This document shows positions 1 to 7,561 of a stretch of DNA of 16,065 bases, in pieces. The notes under the pieces are model-generated. The model worked only from the letters and a program-made list of their open reading frames with translations. It did no database searches and had not been told where the DNA came from. The number at the start of each line of letters is the position of its first letter. Positions within the stretch are counted from its first letter, which is position 1. The translations under genes were made by a program, and so were the position numbers. The stretch comes from UBA1801 sp035353395 (GTDB lineage Bacteria; Acidobacteriota; Holophagae; Holophagales; Holophagaceae). Location: the NCBI GenBank assembly GCA_035353395.1, contig DAOPZL010000063.1, forward strand, positions 1 through 16,065, written 5' to 3'.

Positions 1-769
1 TGAAGACGACCGCCGTGCCGTAGACGACCAGGCGCCAGGCCGCCGCGGCCCGCAGGACCTCGGGAAGGCTCGTGAGCACGATGGCCGAGAGGAGCGCCCC
101 CGTGATCGAGTGCATTCCGCCGAAGATCACCATCACGATCAGCTCGGTGGACTTCTGGATGCCGAACATCGACGGCTGAATGAATCCGACGTAGTGGGCC
201 AGGAAGCCGCCGGAAAGGCCCGCGAGCATCCCGTTCACGAAGAAGGAGATCTGCTTGTAGCGGAACACGTTCACGGCGATCGCGTGGGCCGCGATCTCGT
301 CCTCGCGCACGGCGATGCAGTTCCTTCCGTGGCGCGATGAGATGTAGTTCCGCATGACCCACACCAGGATCAGCGTGATCGGGACCAGGGCGATGAGGTG
401 GGTCTCGTTCGGGATGCTGGGGACCCCGCGGGATCCGCCGGTCACCTTCTCGAGGTTCTCGATGAGCAGGCGGATGGCTTCCGCGAAACCCAGCGTGGCG
501 ATGGCGAAATAATCGCCCTTCAGCTTCAGGGTGGGGAATCCCAGCAGGAAGGCCACCACGCCGGAAGCCAGCATGCCCGAGAGCAGGGATACGGCGAAGG
601 GCATGTGCAGCTTGACGGTCATCAGGGCCGAGACGTAGGCCCCGATGGCCAGGAAGCCCGCCTGGCCGAAACAGAAGGAGCCAGTGAAGCCTGTGAGCAG
701 AGACAGACCCAGGACGGCGATGAGGTTGATGCAAGATAGACTGATCAGTCCTTGGACATATCCGGACAT
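1..769 (-). CDS. livM: Branched-chain amino-acid ABC transporter permease, LivM type (3' part beyond left edge)
   Basis: Inner-membrane permease of the HAAT (LIV-I) family. It would pair with LivH to form the channel for branched-chain or related amino acids delivered by the binding protein. The 256 visible codons read without a stop and are mostly hydrophobic helices. The segment around residues 24-46 (GFTGSFCFGQAGFLAIGAYV) is the classic LivM N-terminal signature. A later stretch (GLSGGFLAHYVGFIQPSMFG) and the charged loop ISSRHGRNCIAVREDEIAA are the conserved cytoplasmic region facing the ATPases. The start ATG (767-769) has a strong ribosome site, AGGAGGAG, that overlaps the livH stop, so the two are translationally coupled. 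The C-terminus, and presumably livG and livF, lie off the left edge. The family is certain; the exact substrate is not. Confidence 0.93.
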   Translation of the reverse strand, partial: MSGYVQGLISLSCINLIAVLGLSLLTGFTGSFCFGQAGFLAIGAYVSALMTVKLHMPFAVSLLSGMLASGVVAFLLGFPTLKLKGDYFAIATLGFAEAIRLLIENLEKVTGGSRGVPSIPNETHLIALVPITLILVWVMRNYISSRHGRNCIAVREDEIAAHAIAVNVFRYKQISFFVNGMLAGLSGGFLAHYVGFIQPSMFGIQKSTELIVMVIFGGMHSITGALLSAIVLTSLPEVLRAAAAWRLVVYGTAVVF

Positions 770-778
770 GTTCTCCTC

Positions 779-1651
779 CTAGGCTTTCTCTTTGGCGATG
801 ACGCCCATCAGTCCGCTGGGCCGCACGATGATGATCAGGATCATCAGGGCGAACGAGAACAGGTCCCGGAAAGCGGAGGAGACGAACGCGGCTGCCAAAG
901 TCTCGGTGATACCCAGGAGGAAGGCGCCCACCACCGCGCCGGGCAGGCTGCCGAGGCCCCCGACGACGGCGGCGATGAACGCCTTGATCGTGATGTTCCC
1001 CATCCATGGGTAGACGGTGTATTTCATCCCGAACATGACACCGGCGATGCCCGCCGAGCTGCCGGCCATGGCGAAGACGATCATGACCACGAGGTCGGGA
1101 TTGATGCCCATGAGCGTCGCGGTGCGCATGTTGTAGGCGGCGGCCTGGATCGCCATCCCCAGTCGCGTGCCGTAGATGAACCAGGTCAGGACGGCGAGCG
1201 ACAGGATGGTGATGATGAAGATCACCAGGTCCAGGCTGCCGATGACGAGCGATCCGAACTCGATGGGATCAAAAGCAAAAACTTCCGGATAGTTCCGGAA
1301 ATTGGGTCCGATGGTCACCATGACGAAGTTCTGGAGGAAGATCGACAATCCCATCGCGGAGATCATCAGATAGAGCGTGGGCGCGTTGCGCATGCGCAGC
1401 GGCCGGTACCCGATCTTCTCGAGGAGGATGGCGACGAGGCCGCCCACGATGATCGACAGGCCGAGGGCGAGGGAGAACGGGAGATGCAGTGCGGTCAGGC
1501 CGTAGAACCCCGCGTAGGCACCTACCATCAGGACTTCGCCGTGGGCGAAGTTCGAGAAATTCAAGACGCTGTATACCAAGGAATAGCCGACGGCCATGAG
1601 CGCGTAGACCCCGCCGATGGATATTCCGTTGATGATTTCCTGCCAGAACAT
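779..1651 (-). CDS. livH: Branched-chain amino-acid ABC transporter permease, LivH type
   Basis: The second membrane subunit of the LIV transporter, 290 residues, which is normal for the family. The N-terminus (INGISIGGVYALMAVGYSLV, then NFAHGEVLMVGAY) is the diagnostic LivH start. The cytoplasmic loop GTRLGMAIQAAAYNMRTATLMGIN is the EAA-like ATPase contact, and GGLGSLPGAVVGAFLLG with RPSGLMG near the end are the usual C-terminal motifs. About eight hydrophobic segments are visible. The ATG has a GAGG ribosome site eight bases upstream (1660-1663). The gene ends two bases outside the livM ribosome site. It is separated from livK by 238 bases that include an inverted repeat. It may also have its own weak promoter, since TATGAT occurs on the minus strand near 1706-1711, but no good -35 was found. 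Confidence 0.95.
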   Translation of the reverse strand: MFWQEIINGISIGGVYALMAVGYSLVYSVLNFSNFAHGEVLMVGAYAGFYGLTALHLPFSLALGLSIIVGGLVAILLEKIGYRPLRMRNAPTLYLMISAMGLSIFLQNFVMVTIGPNFRNYPEVFAFDPIEFGSLVIGSLDLVIFIITILSLAVLTWFIYGTRLGMAIQAAAYNMRTATLMGINPDLVVMIVFAMAGSSAGIAGVMFGMKYTVYPWMGNITIKAFIAAVVGGLGSLPGAVVGAFLLGITETLAAAFVSSAFRDLFSFALMILIIIVRPSGLMGVIAKEKA

Positions 1652-1774
1652 ATCGTTAACCTCGGGAAGTTCGAGTTTGAGACATGATTTACAATCGTGG
1701 TCTGAATATCATAGCGGAAATTTGATTTGAATAATCAGTGCTGGGAAATGGACAGTTGGTGGGTTCTAGTCGCG

Positions 1775-1854
1775 CAAACAATGGCATCATCCTGTCGGAA
1801 GCGATGGAAGCTGCTTACGGGTTGGAACTGGTTTCCGGACAATGCCATTGTTTG
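1775..1854. repeat. Inverted repeat between livK and livH
   Basis: CAAACAATGGCAT (1775-1787) is matched perfectly by ATGCCATTGTTTG (1842-1854), a 13-bp inverted repeat around 54 bases. Inside the arms, TCC and GGAA blocks continue the pairing imperfectly. It lies in the 238-bp gap between the binding-protein gene and the permease genes, where many ABC operons carry a stem-loop that protects or partly terminates the message so that the binding protein is made in excess. No U-run follows on the minus strand, so a simple intrinsic terminator is unlikely. An operator for a dimeric regulator is an alternative, though the spacing is large. Confidence 0.5.
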
Positions 1855-1889
1855 GCGGAATATGGAATATGGCGAATTATAAATGACGT

Positions 1890-3026
1890 CTACTGCAGCT
1901 TGGATGCGCTCTGCTTGTAGAAGACGAACTTCCCGCCCTTGATGTTGATGATGGCCGCAGTCTTCCCGATCGGGTTGTGGGTGGCCGGATCCATGCTGAT
2001 CGTGCCGGTGAACAGCTTGACGTTCTTGAGGCTTTCAAGCGCGGTCCTGATGGCTTCCGGTTCGGCGCTCTTCGCCTTCTCGATCGCGGCCTGCAGCGTG
2101 ATCATGGCGTCGTGGGTCTGGATGGAATTGATCTCGATGTCCTTGTTGTACACGGCCTTGTACTGCTTGCGGAACTCCTGGACGTTGGGCTGGCTCACGT
2201 CGCAGTGGTCGACGTAGTAGGAGCCTTCGACCGCGGTGGCAGCCATTTCCAGCAGGCCGGTGGAGGGCCAGCCGTCGCCGCCGATCTTGGTGACCTTGAG
2301 GCCGAGATCCCTCGCCTGGCGGGAAGCCAGGGCGACTTCCTTGTACAGGATGGGCATGACGAGGACGTCAGGCTTGGAAGCCTTGATCTTGGTCAACTGG
2401 GCGCGGAAGTCGACGTCGCCGGTCTTGAATGCTTCGTCGGCGACGATCTTCCCGCCGAGCTTGGTGAAGGTGGTCTTGAAGTATTCGCGGAGGCCGACGG
2501 AGTAGTCGGAACTGATCTCGTACAGGATCGCGGCGTTCTTCGCCTTCAGATCGGTGTGCGCGAACTGGGCCAGCACGCCGCCCTGGTAGGGATCGATGAA
2601 GCAGACGCGGAACGTGTACTTCATCAGCTTGCCGGGTTCGGGGACGGTCACGCGGGGATTGGTCGCGAGCGTGGCGATGACGGGGACCTTCCCGGCTTCG
2701 GCCACGGGGGCCACGGCGATGTTCCGGCCGCTGGAATTGCAGCCGATGATGGCCACGACATGGTCTTCGTTGATGAGCCGCTTCACGGCGTTCACGGCTT
2801 CCAGCTGGTCGCCCTTGTCGTCATAGGAGATGATCTCGATCTGGCGGCCGAGGAGCCCGCCCTTCTTGTTGATCTGGTCGGCGACCATCTTCAGGGCGTT
2901 GGATGCGGCCTGGCCCCAGATGGCCTGGTCGCCGGACATCGCCTCGAAGTTGCCGATCTTGATCGGAGGGGCGGCCATCAGGGTGAGCGCGAAGCAGGGA
3001 GCAAGCGCCTTCAAACAGTTTTTCAT
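1890..3026 (-). CDS. livK: Branched-chain amino-acid-type periplasmic binding protein (LivK family)
   Basis: Substrate-binding protein of the HAAT ABC transporter, 378 residues, type I periplasmic fold (peripla_BP_6). Residues 1-20 form a short signal peptide (basic n-region, then ALAPCFALTLMAA), and the mature part opens with PIKIGNFEAMSGDQAIWGQ. The hallmarks follow: INKKGGLLGRQIEIISYDDKGD, AIIGCNSSGRNIAVAPVAE, a central VLVMPILYKEVALASRQARDLGL, and a C-terminal region ending in FVFYKQSASKLQ. The LAPC near residue 8 is too close to the N-terminus for a normal lipobox, so a soluble periplasmic protein is more likely than a lipoprotein. The ATG has a good site (AGGAG, 6-7 bases upstream). It is the first gene of the operon. 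The ligand could be Leu/Ile/Val or another small amide or amino acid; sequence alone does not tell. Confidence 0.92.
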   Translation of the reverse strand: MKNCLKALAPCFALTLMAAPPIKIGNFEAMSGDQAIWGQAASNALKMVADQINKKGGLLGRQIEIISYDDKGDQLEAVNAVKRLINEDHVVAIIGCNSSGRNIAVAPVAEAGKVPVIATLATNPRVTVPEPGKLMKYTFRVCFIDPYQGGVLAQFAHTDLKAKNAAILYEISSDYSVGLREYFKTTFTKLGGKIVADEAFKTGDVDFRAQLTKIKASKPDVLVMPILYKEVALASRQARDLGLKVTKIGGDGWPSTGLLEMAATAVEGSYYVDHCDVSQPNVQEFRKQYKAVYNKDIEINSIQTHDAMITLQAAIEKAKSAEPEAIRTALESLKNVKLFTGTISMDPATHNPIGKTAAIINIKGGKFVFYKQSASKLQ

Positions 3027-3371
3027 TTCGTTCTCCTGTGGGTTACTTCAGATGAGACTGGGAAGCTGGAGCTTTACCTGGAAACACAAGACACATAAAA
3101 AATACATAACCGTTGTTGGCCGATCTCGGGTTGATTAGGTCATGCGCCCCTCCCTGTGGACATTGAAAAAAAATAGGCAACAACATATTTTCAAATATCT
3201 TCTACGTAGCGTGCAGTATCTGGCGTGACGGGGGAGGAGTCCAATATTAGTTTTTGGCTTTCTGATTCATGCTAGATATGTAACAAATTATTAATACGAG
3301 TGGAAGCGTGCCCCGCGGCGCCTGCAGCGCCCGTCCGAAGCGATGTAAAAAAACGTGATATCCTGGATGTC
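3027..3371. promoter_or_regulatory. AT-rich divergent regulatory region between livK and the MFS gene
   Basis: These 345 bases hold no convincing gene and are far more AT-rich than the genes to the right. They must carry the livK promoter (minus) and the MFS promoter (plus). Two small palindromes, ATATTT-TC-AAATAT (3185-3198) and CTACGTAG (3202-3209), are possible operator sites. On the plus strand TTGGCT (3254-3259), 17 bases, then TATGTA (3277-3282) is a weak sigma-70-like pair. It overlaps an extended -10-like TGCTAGATA (3270-3278). No clear -35/-10 pair was found for livK, and no -24/-12 sigma-54 motif on either strand. Confidence 0.4.
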
Positions 3372-4901
3372 ATGAGCATGGGAAGGCGGCTCCAGGCCCT
3401 GGCCGCGCGGAGCCTCGAGAAGGGGAGGGGCATCCGGGCCGGGCGTCCGGTGCGACAGGGGCGGCGGGTCCGTCCCCGGCCGCGCAGCTACCGGACCATG
3501 GCCCTCATCATCGCGAGCGCGCTGTTCATGGAGCAGCTCGACGCCACGATCCTGGCCACCGCCCTGCCCACCATGGCGCGCAACTTCGGGGTCTCGCCGC
3601 TGCACATGAGTGCCGCCCTCACCTCCTACCTGCTCGGGCTGGCCGTCTTCATCCCCGTCAGCGGCTACGTGGCGGACCGGTTCGGCGCCCGGCGGATCTT
3701 CCGGGCGGCCATCGGCATCTTCACGGTGGCTTCCGTCCTGTGCGGCCAGGCCGCCAGCCTTCCGTTCCTGGTGGCGATGCGCTTCCTGCAGGGGGTCGGC
3801 GGCGCCATGATGGTGCCCGTCGGGCGCCTGGTCCTCCTGCGCTCCGTCTCCATGAAGGACATGGTCGCGGCCATGGCCTGGTACACCATCCCGGGGCTCA
3901 TCGGTCCGGTGGTCGGCCCCCCCCTGGGCGGCTTCATCGTCACCTACCTGTCCTGGCGGTGGATCTTCTACCTGAACGTGCCCATGGGCATCCTGGGCAT
4001 CGTGCTGGCCACCCTCTACATCGAGGATGTGAAGGAGCCCTTCCCCGGGAGTTTCGACACGCGAGGCTTCGTCCTGTCGGCCCTGTCCCTCTCCTGCCTG
4101 ATGTACGGGCTGGAGATCGGCAGCCGCGGCGGGATGGCGTCCGGCCGTGCCCTGGTGGTCATCCTCGGCGTGGGACTTGGGGCCGGGCTCGCCTACGTGC
4201 TGCACGCGCGCAAGGTTCCCCAGCCGATCCTCGACTTTCGCCTGATGAGGATCCCGACCTTCAGCATCTCGGTCCTGGGGGGCGCGCTCACGCGCATCAC
4301 GGGGGGCGCGCTCCCCTTCCTGCTGCCGATGATGATGCAGCTCGGGTTCGGGTTCTCGGCCGCCCGGAGCGGCCTCATCACCTTCGCCACGGCCGCCGGA
4401 TCCATGATCATGAAGTTCGCGTGCCCCCCCATCCTCCGGCGGTTCGGTTTCCGGGATACGCTCGTCTGGAACGGCCTCCTGGCGTCGGCCTTCCTGGCCG
4501 TCTGCGCGGCCTTCCGGCCGGGCTGGCCCGCGGCGGCCATCTACGGGCTGCTCCTGGCGGGAGGATTCTTCCAGTCCCTGCAGTTCACCGCCTACAACAC
4601 GGTGGCCTACGCCGACATCCCGCTGCCCAGCATGAGCCTGGCCACGAGCTTCTACGCGACCTTCCAGCAGCTGATGCTCTCGACGGGCATCTGCGTCTCC
4701 TCGGGCATCCTGAGCCTCTCCATGGCCCTCTCCGGGCACGGCCGGCCCCAGCTCGCCGATTTCTCCGCGGCCTTCCTCGTCGTGACCTCGATCTCGCTGC
4801 TGGCCTCCCCCGTCTGCGCGCGCCTGCCGCGCCACGCGGGCGCCGAGATGAGCGGACACGTGCCCCAGACCGGCACCTTCGAGGGCGCGGGCGACGCCTG
4901 A
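3372..4901 (+). CDS. MFS transporter, DHA2 (EmrB/QacA-like) drug-efflux family
   Basis: Inner-membrane proton-coupled exporter of about 509 residues with some 14 hydrophobic segments, the usual DHA2 size. Family marks are MEQLDATILATALPTMARNFG in the first helix, motif A after helix 2 (GYVADRFGARRIF, about residues 98-110) and the antiporter motif C (GLIGPVVGPPLGGF, about 174-187). SWRWIFYLNVPMGILG then follows, a segment typical of EmrB-like proteins. The frame is open back to a GTG at 3300, but that codon has no ribosome site. ATG 3372 has only a weak GGA, and ATG 3498 would begin just before the first helix. The N-terminal extension is short and arginine-rich. No EmrA-like adaptor or TetR-type regulator sits beside it, so it probably works alone. 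The substrate is unknown. Confidence 0.9.
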   Translation: MSMGRRLQALAARSLEKGRGIRAGRPVRQGRRVRPRPRSYRTMALIIASALFMEQLDATILATALPTMARNFGVSPLHMSAALTSYLLGLAVFIPVSGYVADRFGARRIFRAAIGIFTVASVLCGQAASLPFLVAMRFLQGVGGAMMVPVGRLVLLRSVSMKDMVAAMAWYTIPGLIGPVVGPPLGGFIVTYLSWRWIFYLNVPMGILGIVLATLYIEDVKEPFPGSFDTRGFVLSALSLSCLMYGLEIGSRGGMASGRALVVILGVGLGAGLAYVLHARKVPQPILDFRLMRIPTFSISVLGGALTRITGGALPFLLPMMMQLGFGFSAARSGLITFATAAGSMIMKFACPPILRRFGFRDTLVWNGLLASAFLAVCAAFRPGWPAAAIYGLLLAGGFFQSLQFTAYNTVAYADIPLPSMSLATSFYATFQQLMLSTGICVSSGILSLSMALSGHGRPQLADFSAAFLVVTSISLLASPVCARLPRHAGAEMSGHVPQTGTFEGAGDA

Positions 4902-4944
4902 GGCCCGGGGTATCATCGATGCCGGCGGCCTCGGCGGCCATGCT

Positions 4945-4966
4945 CCCGGCCGGGCATACGGCCGGG
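4945..4966. terminator. GC-rich hairpin between MFS and nuclease genes
   Basis: CCCGGCCG (4945-4952) pairs perfectly with CGGCCGGG (4959-4966) around a 6-base loop. It lies 44 bases after the MFS stop and 25 before the nuclease start. It could terminate MFS transcription, but no U-run follows on either strand, so it may act as an I-shaped terminator, an mRNA 3'-end stabiliser, or nothing. Confidence 0.4.
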
Positions 4967-4991
4967 GCGGCTGGGGGTCCTGTCTGGATGG

Positions 4992-5819
4992 ATGATGCTG
5001 CGATTCCGGAATTCCCTTCCCTGCCTGATGGCGCTCTCCCTGGCCACCCTTCCTGCCTTCGCCTGGGGCAGGGCGGGCCACGCCATGGTGGCCCGGATCG
5101 CGGCGATGCATCTCACGGGTCCGGCCCAGGCGGAGGTCCAGGCGCTGCTGGCGGATGACCTGGACGCCGCGGGCGAACCCTCGGGTCGCACCACGCTCGA
5201 GGAGATCGCCTCCTGGCCGGACGAGATCCGCCTGCTCGCGCCTGAAGGCGCCTACAAGGGTTGGCACGGGCGGGCCAATCCCGTCTGCGGCGAAGGACTG
5301 GGGGCCTGCCCGGACGGCCATTGCGTCGATGCGCTGATCGAGCATTTCGGCGAGATCCTGCGGGATCCGGGACGGCCGCCGCGCCAGCGGAACGAGGCGC
5401 TCAAGTGGGTCGTGCACCTGGTCGGGGACCTGCACCAGCCCCTGCATTCCGGCGTCGCGCGCGACCGCGGCAAGACGCCCGTGCGTTCGGTCAGGGGCCG
5501 GAGGCTCAAGCCGGGCGCGACGCTGCATACGGTATGGGACGGCGAGCTGGCCAGGATCGCCCTCAAGGGCTGGCGCGTCCCCGACGGGCCGGAGGACGCC
5601 CCGGTGGAGGATTCGCCGATGCGATGGATGCTGGAGAGCCGGGACGTGGCCCTGGAGCGCGCCTACAAGCCCCTGCCGGGCTTCAGCTGCACCGCGGATC
5701 TGCAGGGGCCGCTGGACCTGGACAGCGCCTACGTGAAGCAGGCGGTGCCTGCGATCCGGCTCCAGATCGCGCGGGCCGGCTTCCGCCTGGCGGACAGGCT
5801 GAACCTGTGGCTGCGGTGA
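4992..5819 (+). CDS. Secreted S1/P1-family zinc nuclease
   Basis: Predicted periplasmic or extracellular nuclease or 3'-nucleotidase of 275 residues, in the trinuclear-zinc S1/P1 family (phospholipase C/P1 fold). Residues 1-24 are a clear signal peptide ending ...LPAFA. Cleavage there exposes Trp25, the N-terminal residue that binds zinc in P1. All nine ligands can be placed: W25, H30, D77 (in SWPDEIR), H92 (in GWHGR), H142-x3-D146-x5-H152 (in HLVGDLHQPLH), and H179-x3-D183 (in LHTVWD). The spacing matches P1 exactly for H142/D146/H152. The DRGGN-type loop after H152 is replaced by DRGKTPVRSVRGRR, which is unusually basic. The ribosome site is weak, and ATG 4995 is an equal choice. A scavenging role for nucleic acid phosphate or nucleosides is the usual inference. 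Confidence 0.92.
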   Translation: MMLRFRNSLPCLMALSLATLPAFAWGRAGHAMVARIAAMHLTGPAQAEVQALLADDLDAAGEPSGRTTLEEIASWPDEIRLLAPEGAYKGWHGRANPVCGEGLGACPDGHCVDALIEHFGEILRDPGRPPRQRNEALKWVVHLVGDLHQPLHSGVARDRGKTPVRSVRGRRLKPGATLHTVWDGELARIALKGWRVPDGPEDAPVEDSPMRWMLESRDVALERAYKPLPGFSCTADLQGPLDLDSAYVKQAVPAIRLQIARAGFRLADRLNLWLR

Positions 5820-5835
5820 GGGACGAGGCGCCGGC

Positions 5836-5864
5836 TTCGTATGCCCGACAGGCGGTGCTAGACT
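5836..5864 (+). promoter_or_regulatory. Candidate sigma-70-type promoter for the ABC-F gene
   Basis: TTCGTA (5836-5841), a 17-base spacer, then TAGACT (5859-5864) preceded by TGC, i.e. an extended -10. The -35 is poor. It would start transcription near 5871, just ahead of a hairpin and a tiny ORF, leaving a leader of about 170 bases before the ABC-F start. The same GCTAGAC/T block recurs before two other genes here. Confidence 0.3.
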
Positions 5865-5878
5865 TCCTGACAAAGGCC

Positions 5879-5894
5879 GGGGACCTGCGTCCCC
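5879..5894 (+). promoter_or_regulatory. Leader hairpin upstream of the ABC-F gene
   Basis: GGGGAC (5879-5884) and GTCCCC (5889-5894) pair perfectly around CTGC. It sits immediately before a strong ribosome site and a 5-codon ORF in the ABC-F leader. It might be part of a regulatory leader, or simply a 3' structure after the nuclease gene, whose stop is 60 bases upstream. Confidence 0.35.
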
Positions 5895-5904
5895 TTCGGG
5901 AGGA

Positions 5905-5922
5905 ATGCTGATGCGGCAGTGA
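5905..5922 (+). CDS. Possible regulatory leader ORF (3-5 codons) before the ABC-F gene
   Basis: A strong ribosome site, GGGAGG (5898-5903), stands seven bases before ATG-CGG-CAG-TGA (5911-5922). An in-frame ATG at 5905 would give MLMRQ. The position, about 120 bases upstream of an ABC-F gene, is where ribosome-stalling leader peptides lie in several antibiotic-responsive ABC-F genes. So short an ORF can easily occur by chance; this is a suggestion only. Confidence 0.25.
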   Translation: MLMRQ

Positions 5923-6044
5923 CGGGACCTTGATCGACGTGATCGTATGCGCGCGTCCGCATGAGTCCGGTGTCGTTCCGCTGTGGTATCCCGATTCCCG
6001 GCCGGAAGTGGTATCGCGTCCATGCGCCCCCATCAGGAGACCTC

Positions 6045-7559
6045 ATGGCCGGTTCCTTTCTCAACTTCCGCAGGGTCGCATTCGCATATCCGGGCGCTCC
6101 GGATCCTGTCCTGCACGACCTGGATTTCTCCATCCCTCCCGGCTGGACCGGGGTCGTGGGCGCCAACGGCGCCGGGAAGACGACGCTGCTCCAGCTGGCG
6201 GCGGGCCTCCTGGATCCGTCCGATGGGCTGGTGGACGGTCCGGGGGGCATCCTCTGCGCCCAGCGCACGGACGAGCCCCCTGAGAATCTGGGGTCCTTCC
6301 TCCTCGGGGAGGACGCGGCCTCCTGGCGGTGGCGGATCGAGCTCCGTCTCGGCTCGGACTGGGGTGTGCGCTGGGACAGCCTGAGCCACGGCGAGCGCAA
6401 GCGGCTGCAGCTGGCCGTGGCGCTCTGGAGGAATCCGCCGGTCCTGGTCGTGGACGAGCCCACGAATCATGTGGACCGGGAAACGGTGGACACGATCCGC
6501 ACCGCCCTGGCGGCGTACCGGGGAACAGGCCTGCTGGTGAGCCACGACCGGGACCTCCTCGACGGATTGTGTGGACGCTGCCTGTTCCTGGCCGGGGCCA
6601 AGGCCATGCTTCGGCCCGGCGGCTACTCCCAGGGCGCCGAGCAGGAGAGACGGGAGAGGCTCCGCCGAGGGCGGGAACAAGCGGAGTTGGACCGGGAAGT
6701 CCGCCTCCTGAGGGATGAACAGCGCTGCCGGCGGGAGTTCGCGAACCGCGCCGAACGGGACCGCTCCAAGCGGGGACTGGCCAAGGGGGACCGGGACGGG
6801 CGCACCCGCGCGGATGCGGCCCGCGTGGCCGACGGGGGCAGCGGCGCGGTCCTCCGCCAGATCGAGGGGCGGCTGGCGCAGGCCCTCGAGCGGAGACAAA
6901 CCGTCGAGGTCTCGCGGGACTTCGCCGTCGGCGTCCGACTGAAGGCCCGCCCCGCGGGGAAGCCGCTGCTCTTGTCCCTTGCGGACGGCACGCTGGCCCT
7001 GGGTCCGGCGCGGACCCTCGAGATCCCTTCCCTCACGGTGCGGTCCGGCGACCGCATCGGCATCTCGGGCCCCAACGGGGCCGGCAAGAGCACGCTTCTC
7101 CGCGCGTTCCTGGCGGGGGCGGCGCTGCCGGAAGGGGCCCTCGCCTATCTGCCCCAGGAGATCGACAGGGAGCGTGGGAGCAGGATCCTGGAGGAGATCC
7201 GCGGCCTGGGAGGTACCAGCCTCGGGCGGGTCATGACCCTCGTGCGCCGCCTGGGTTCGGACCCCGGAAGGCTGCTCCAGAGCCAGGAACCCAGTCCGGG
7301 GGAGCTGCGCAAGCTGCTCCTCGCCAGGGTCCTTCTGGCGGAGCCGTGCCTGTTGTTGCTGGACGAGCCCACCAACCATCTGGACCTGCCTTCCGTGGAA
7401 TGCCTGGAGGAGGCGCTGGCGGCCTACGAGGGAAGCATGGTCCTGGTGAGCCACGACGACCGCCTGCTTTCACGGCTCGCCACCCGGCGCTGGTTCCTCT
7501 GCCCGACGGGAATCCCGGCTTCGCGCGTCCTGCTGAGAGAGGGCGCGCGGGAGGGGTGA
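6045..7559 (+). CDS. ABC-F family ATPase (ribosome-associated, possible antibiotic-resistance type)
   Basis: Soluble tandem-ATPase protein of 504 residues with no membrane segments. ABC-F proteins bind the ribosomal E-site and act as translation factors or dislodge antibiotics. Domain 1: Walker A GANGAGKTT (39-47), signature LSHGE (113-117), Walker B VLVVDEPTNHVD (133-144, Glu138), switch SHDRD. A highly charged linker (about 180-300, many Arg/Glu) corresponds to the P-site tRNA interaction region. Domain 2: Walker A GPNGAGKST (342-350), signature SPGE (417-420), Walker B LLLLDEPTNHLD (436-447, Glu441), switch SHDD. The second signature has Pro in place of the usual Gly, a mild oddity. ATG 6045 is chosen for its AGGAGA site four bases upstream; the frame is open to 5961, but that ATG has no ribosome site. 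The gene converges on the amidotransferase gene with two bases between stops. Subfamily not assigned. Confidence 0.92.
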   Translation: MAGSFLNFRRVAFAYPGAPDPVLHDLDFSIPPGWTGVVGANGAGKTTLLQLAAGLLDPSDGLVDGPGGILCAQRTDEPPENLGSFLLGEDAASWRWRIELRLGSDWGVRWDSLSHGERKRLQLAVALWRNPPVLVVDEPTNHVDRETVDTIRTALAAYRGTGLLVSHDRDLLDGLCGRCLFLAGAKAMLRPGGYSQGAEQERRERLRRGREQAELDREVRLLRDEQRCRREFANRAERDRSKRGLAKGDRDGRTRADAARVADGGSGAVLRQIEGRLAQALERRQTVEVSRDFAVGVRLKARPAGKPLLLSLADGTLALGPARTLEIPSLTVRSGDRIGISGPNGAGKSTLLRAFLAGAALPEGALAYLPQEIDRERGSRILEEIRGLGGTSLGRVMTLVRRLGSDPGRLLQSQEPSPGELRKLLLARVLLAEPCLLLLDEPTNHLDLPSVECLEEALAAYEGSMVLVSHDDRLLSRLATRRWFLCPTGIPASRVLLREGAREG

Positions 7560-7561
7560 GG

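Noticed and set aside
1738..1920. Small plus-strand ORF in the livK-livH gap
   Set aside because: No ribosome site, overlaps the 3' end of livK on the other strand, and covers the inverted repeat; probably chance.
3300..3371. GTG start for the MFS protein
   Set aside because: No ribosome-binding sequence upstream, and it lies only 18 bases after a possible -10. ATG 3372 is preferred, though the choice is not certain.
3291..6023. Very long open frame on the minus strand opposite the MFS and nuclease genes
   Set aside because: Its translation is Arg/Gly/Pro/His-rich low-complexity text with no family motif, and it lies opposite two genes with clear motifs. It is a by-product of high GC at codon third positions.
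5961..6044. N-terminal extension of the ABC-F protein from an upstream ATG
   Set aside because: No ribosome site at that ATG, and the extension does not resemble an ABC-F start. ATG 6045 has AGGAGA and begins right before the first ATPase domain.
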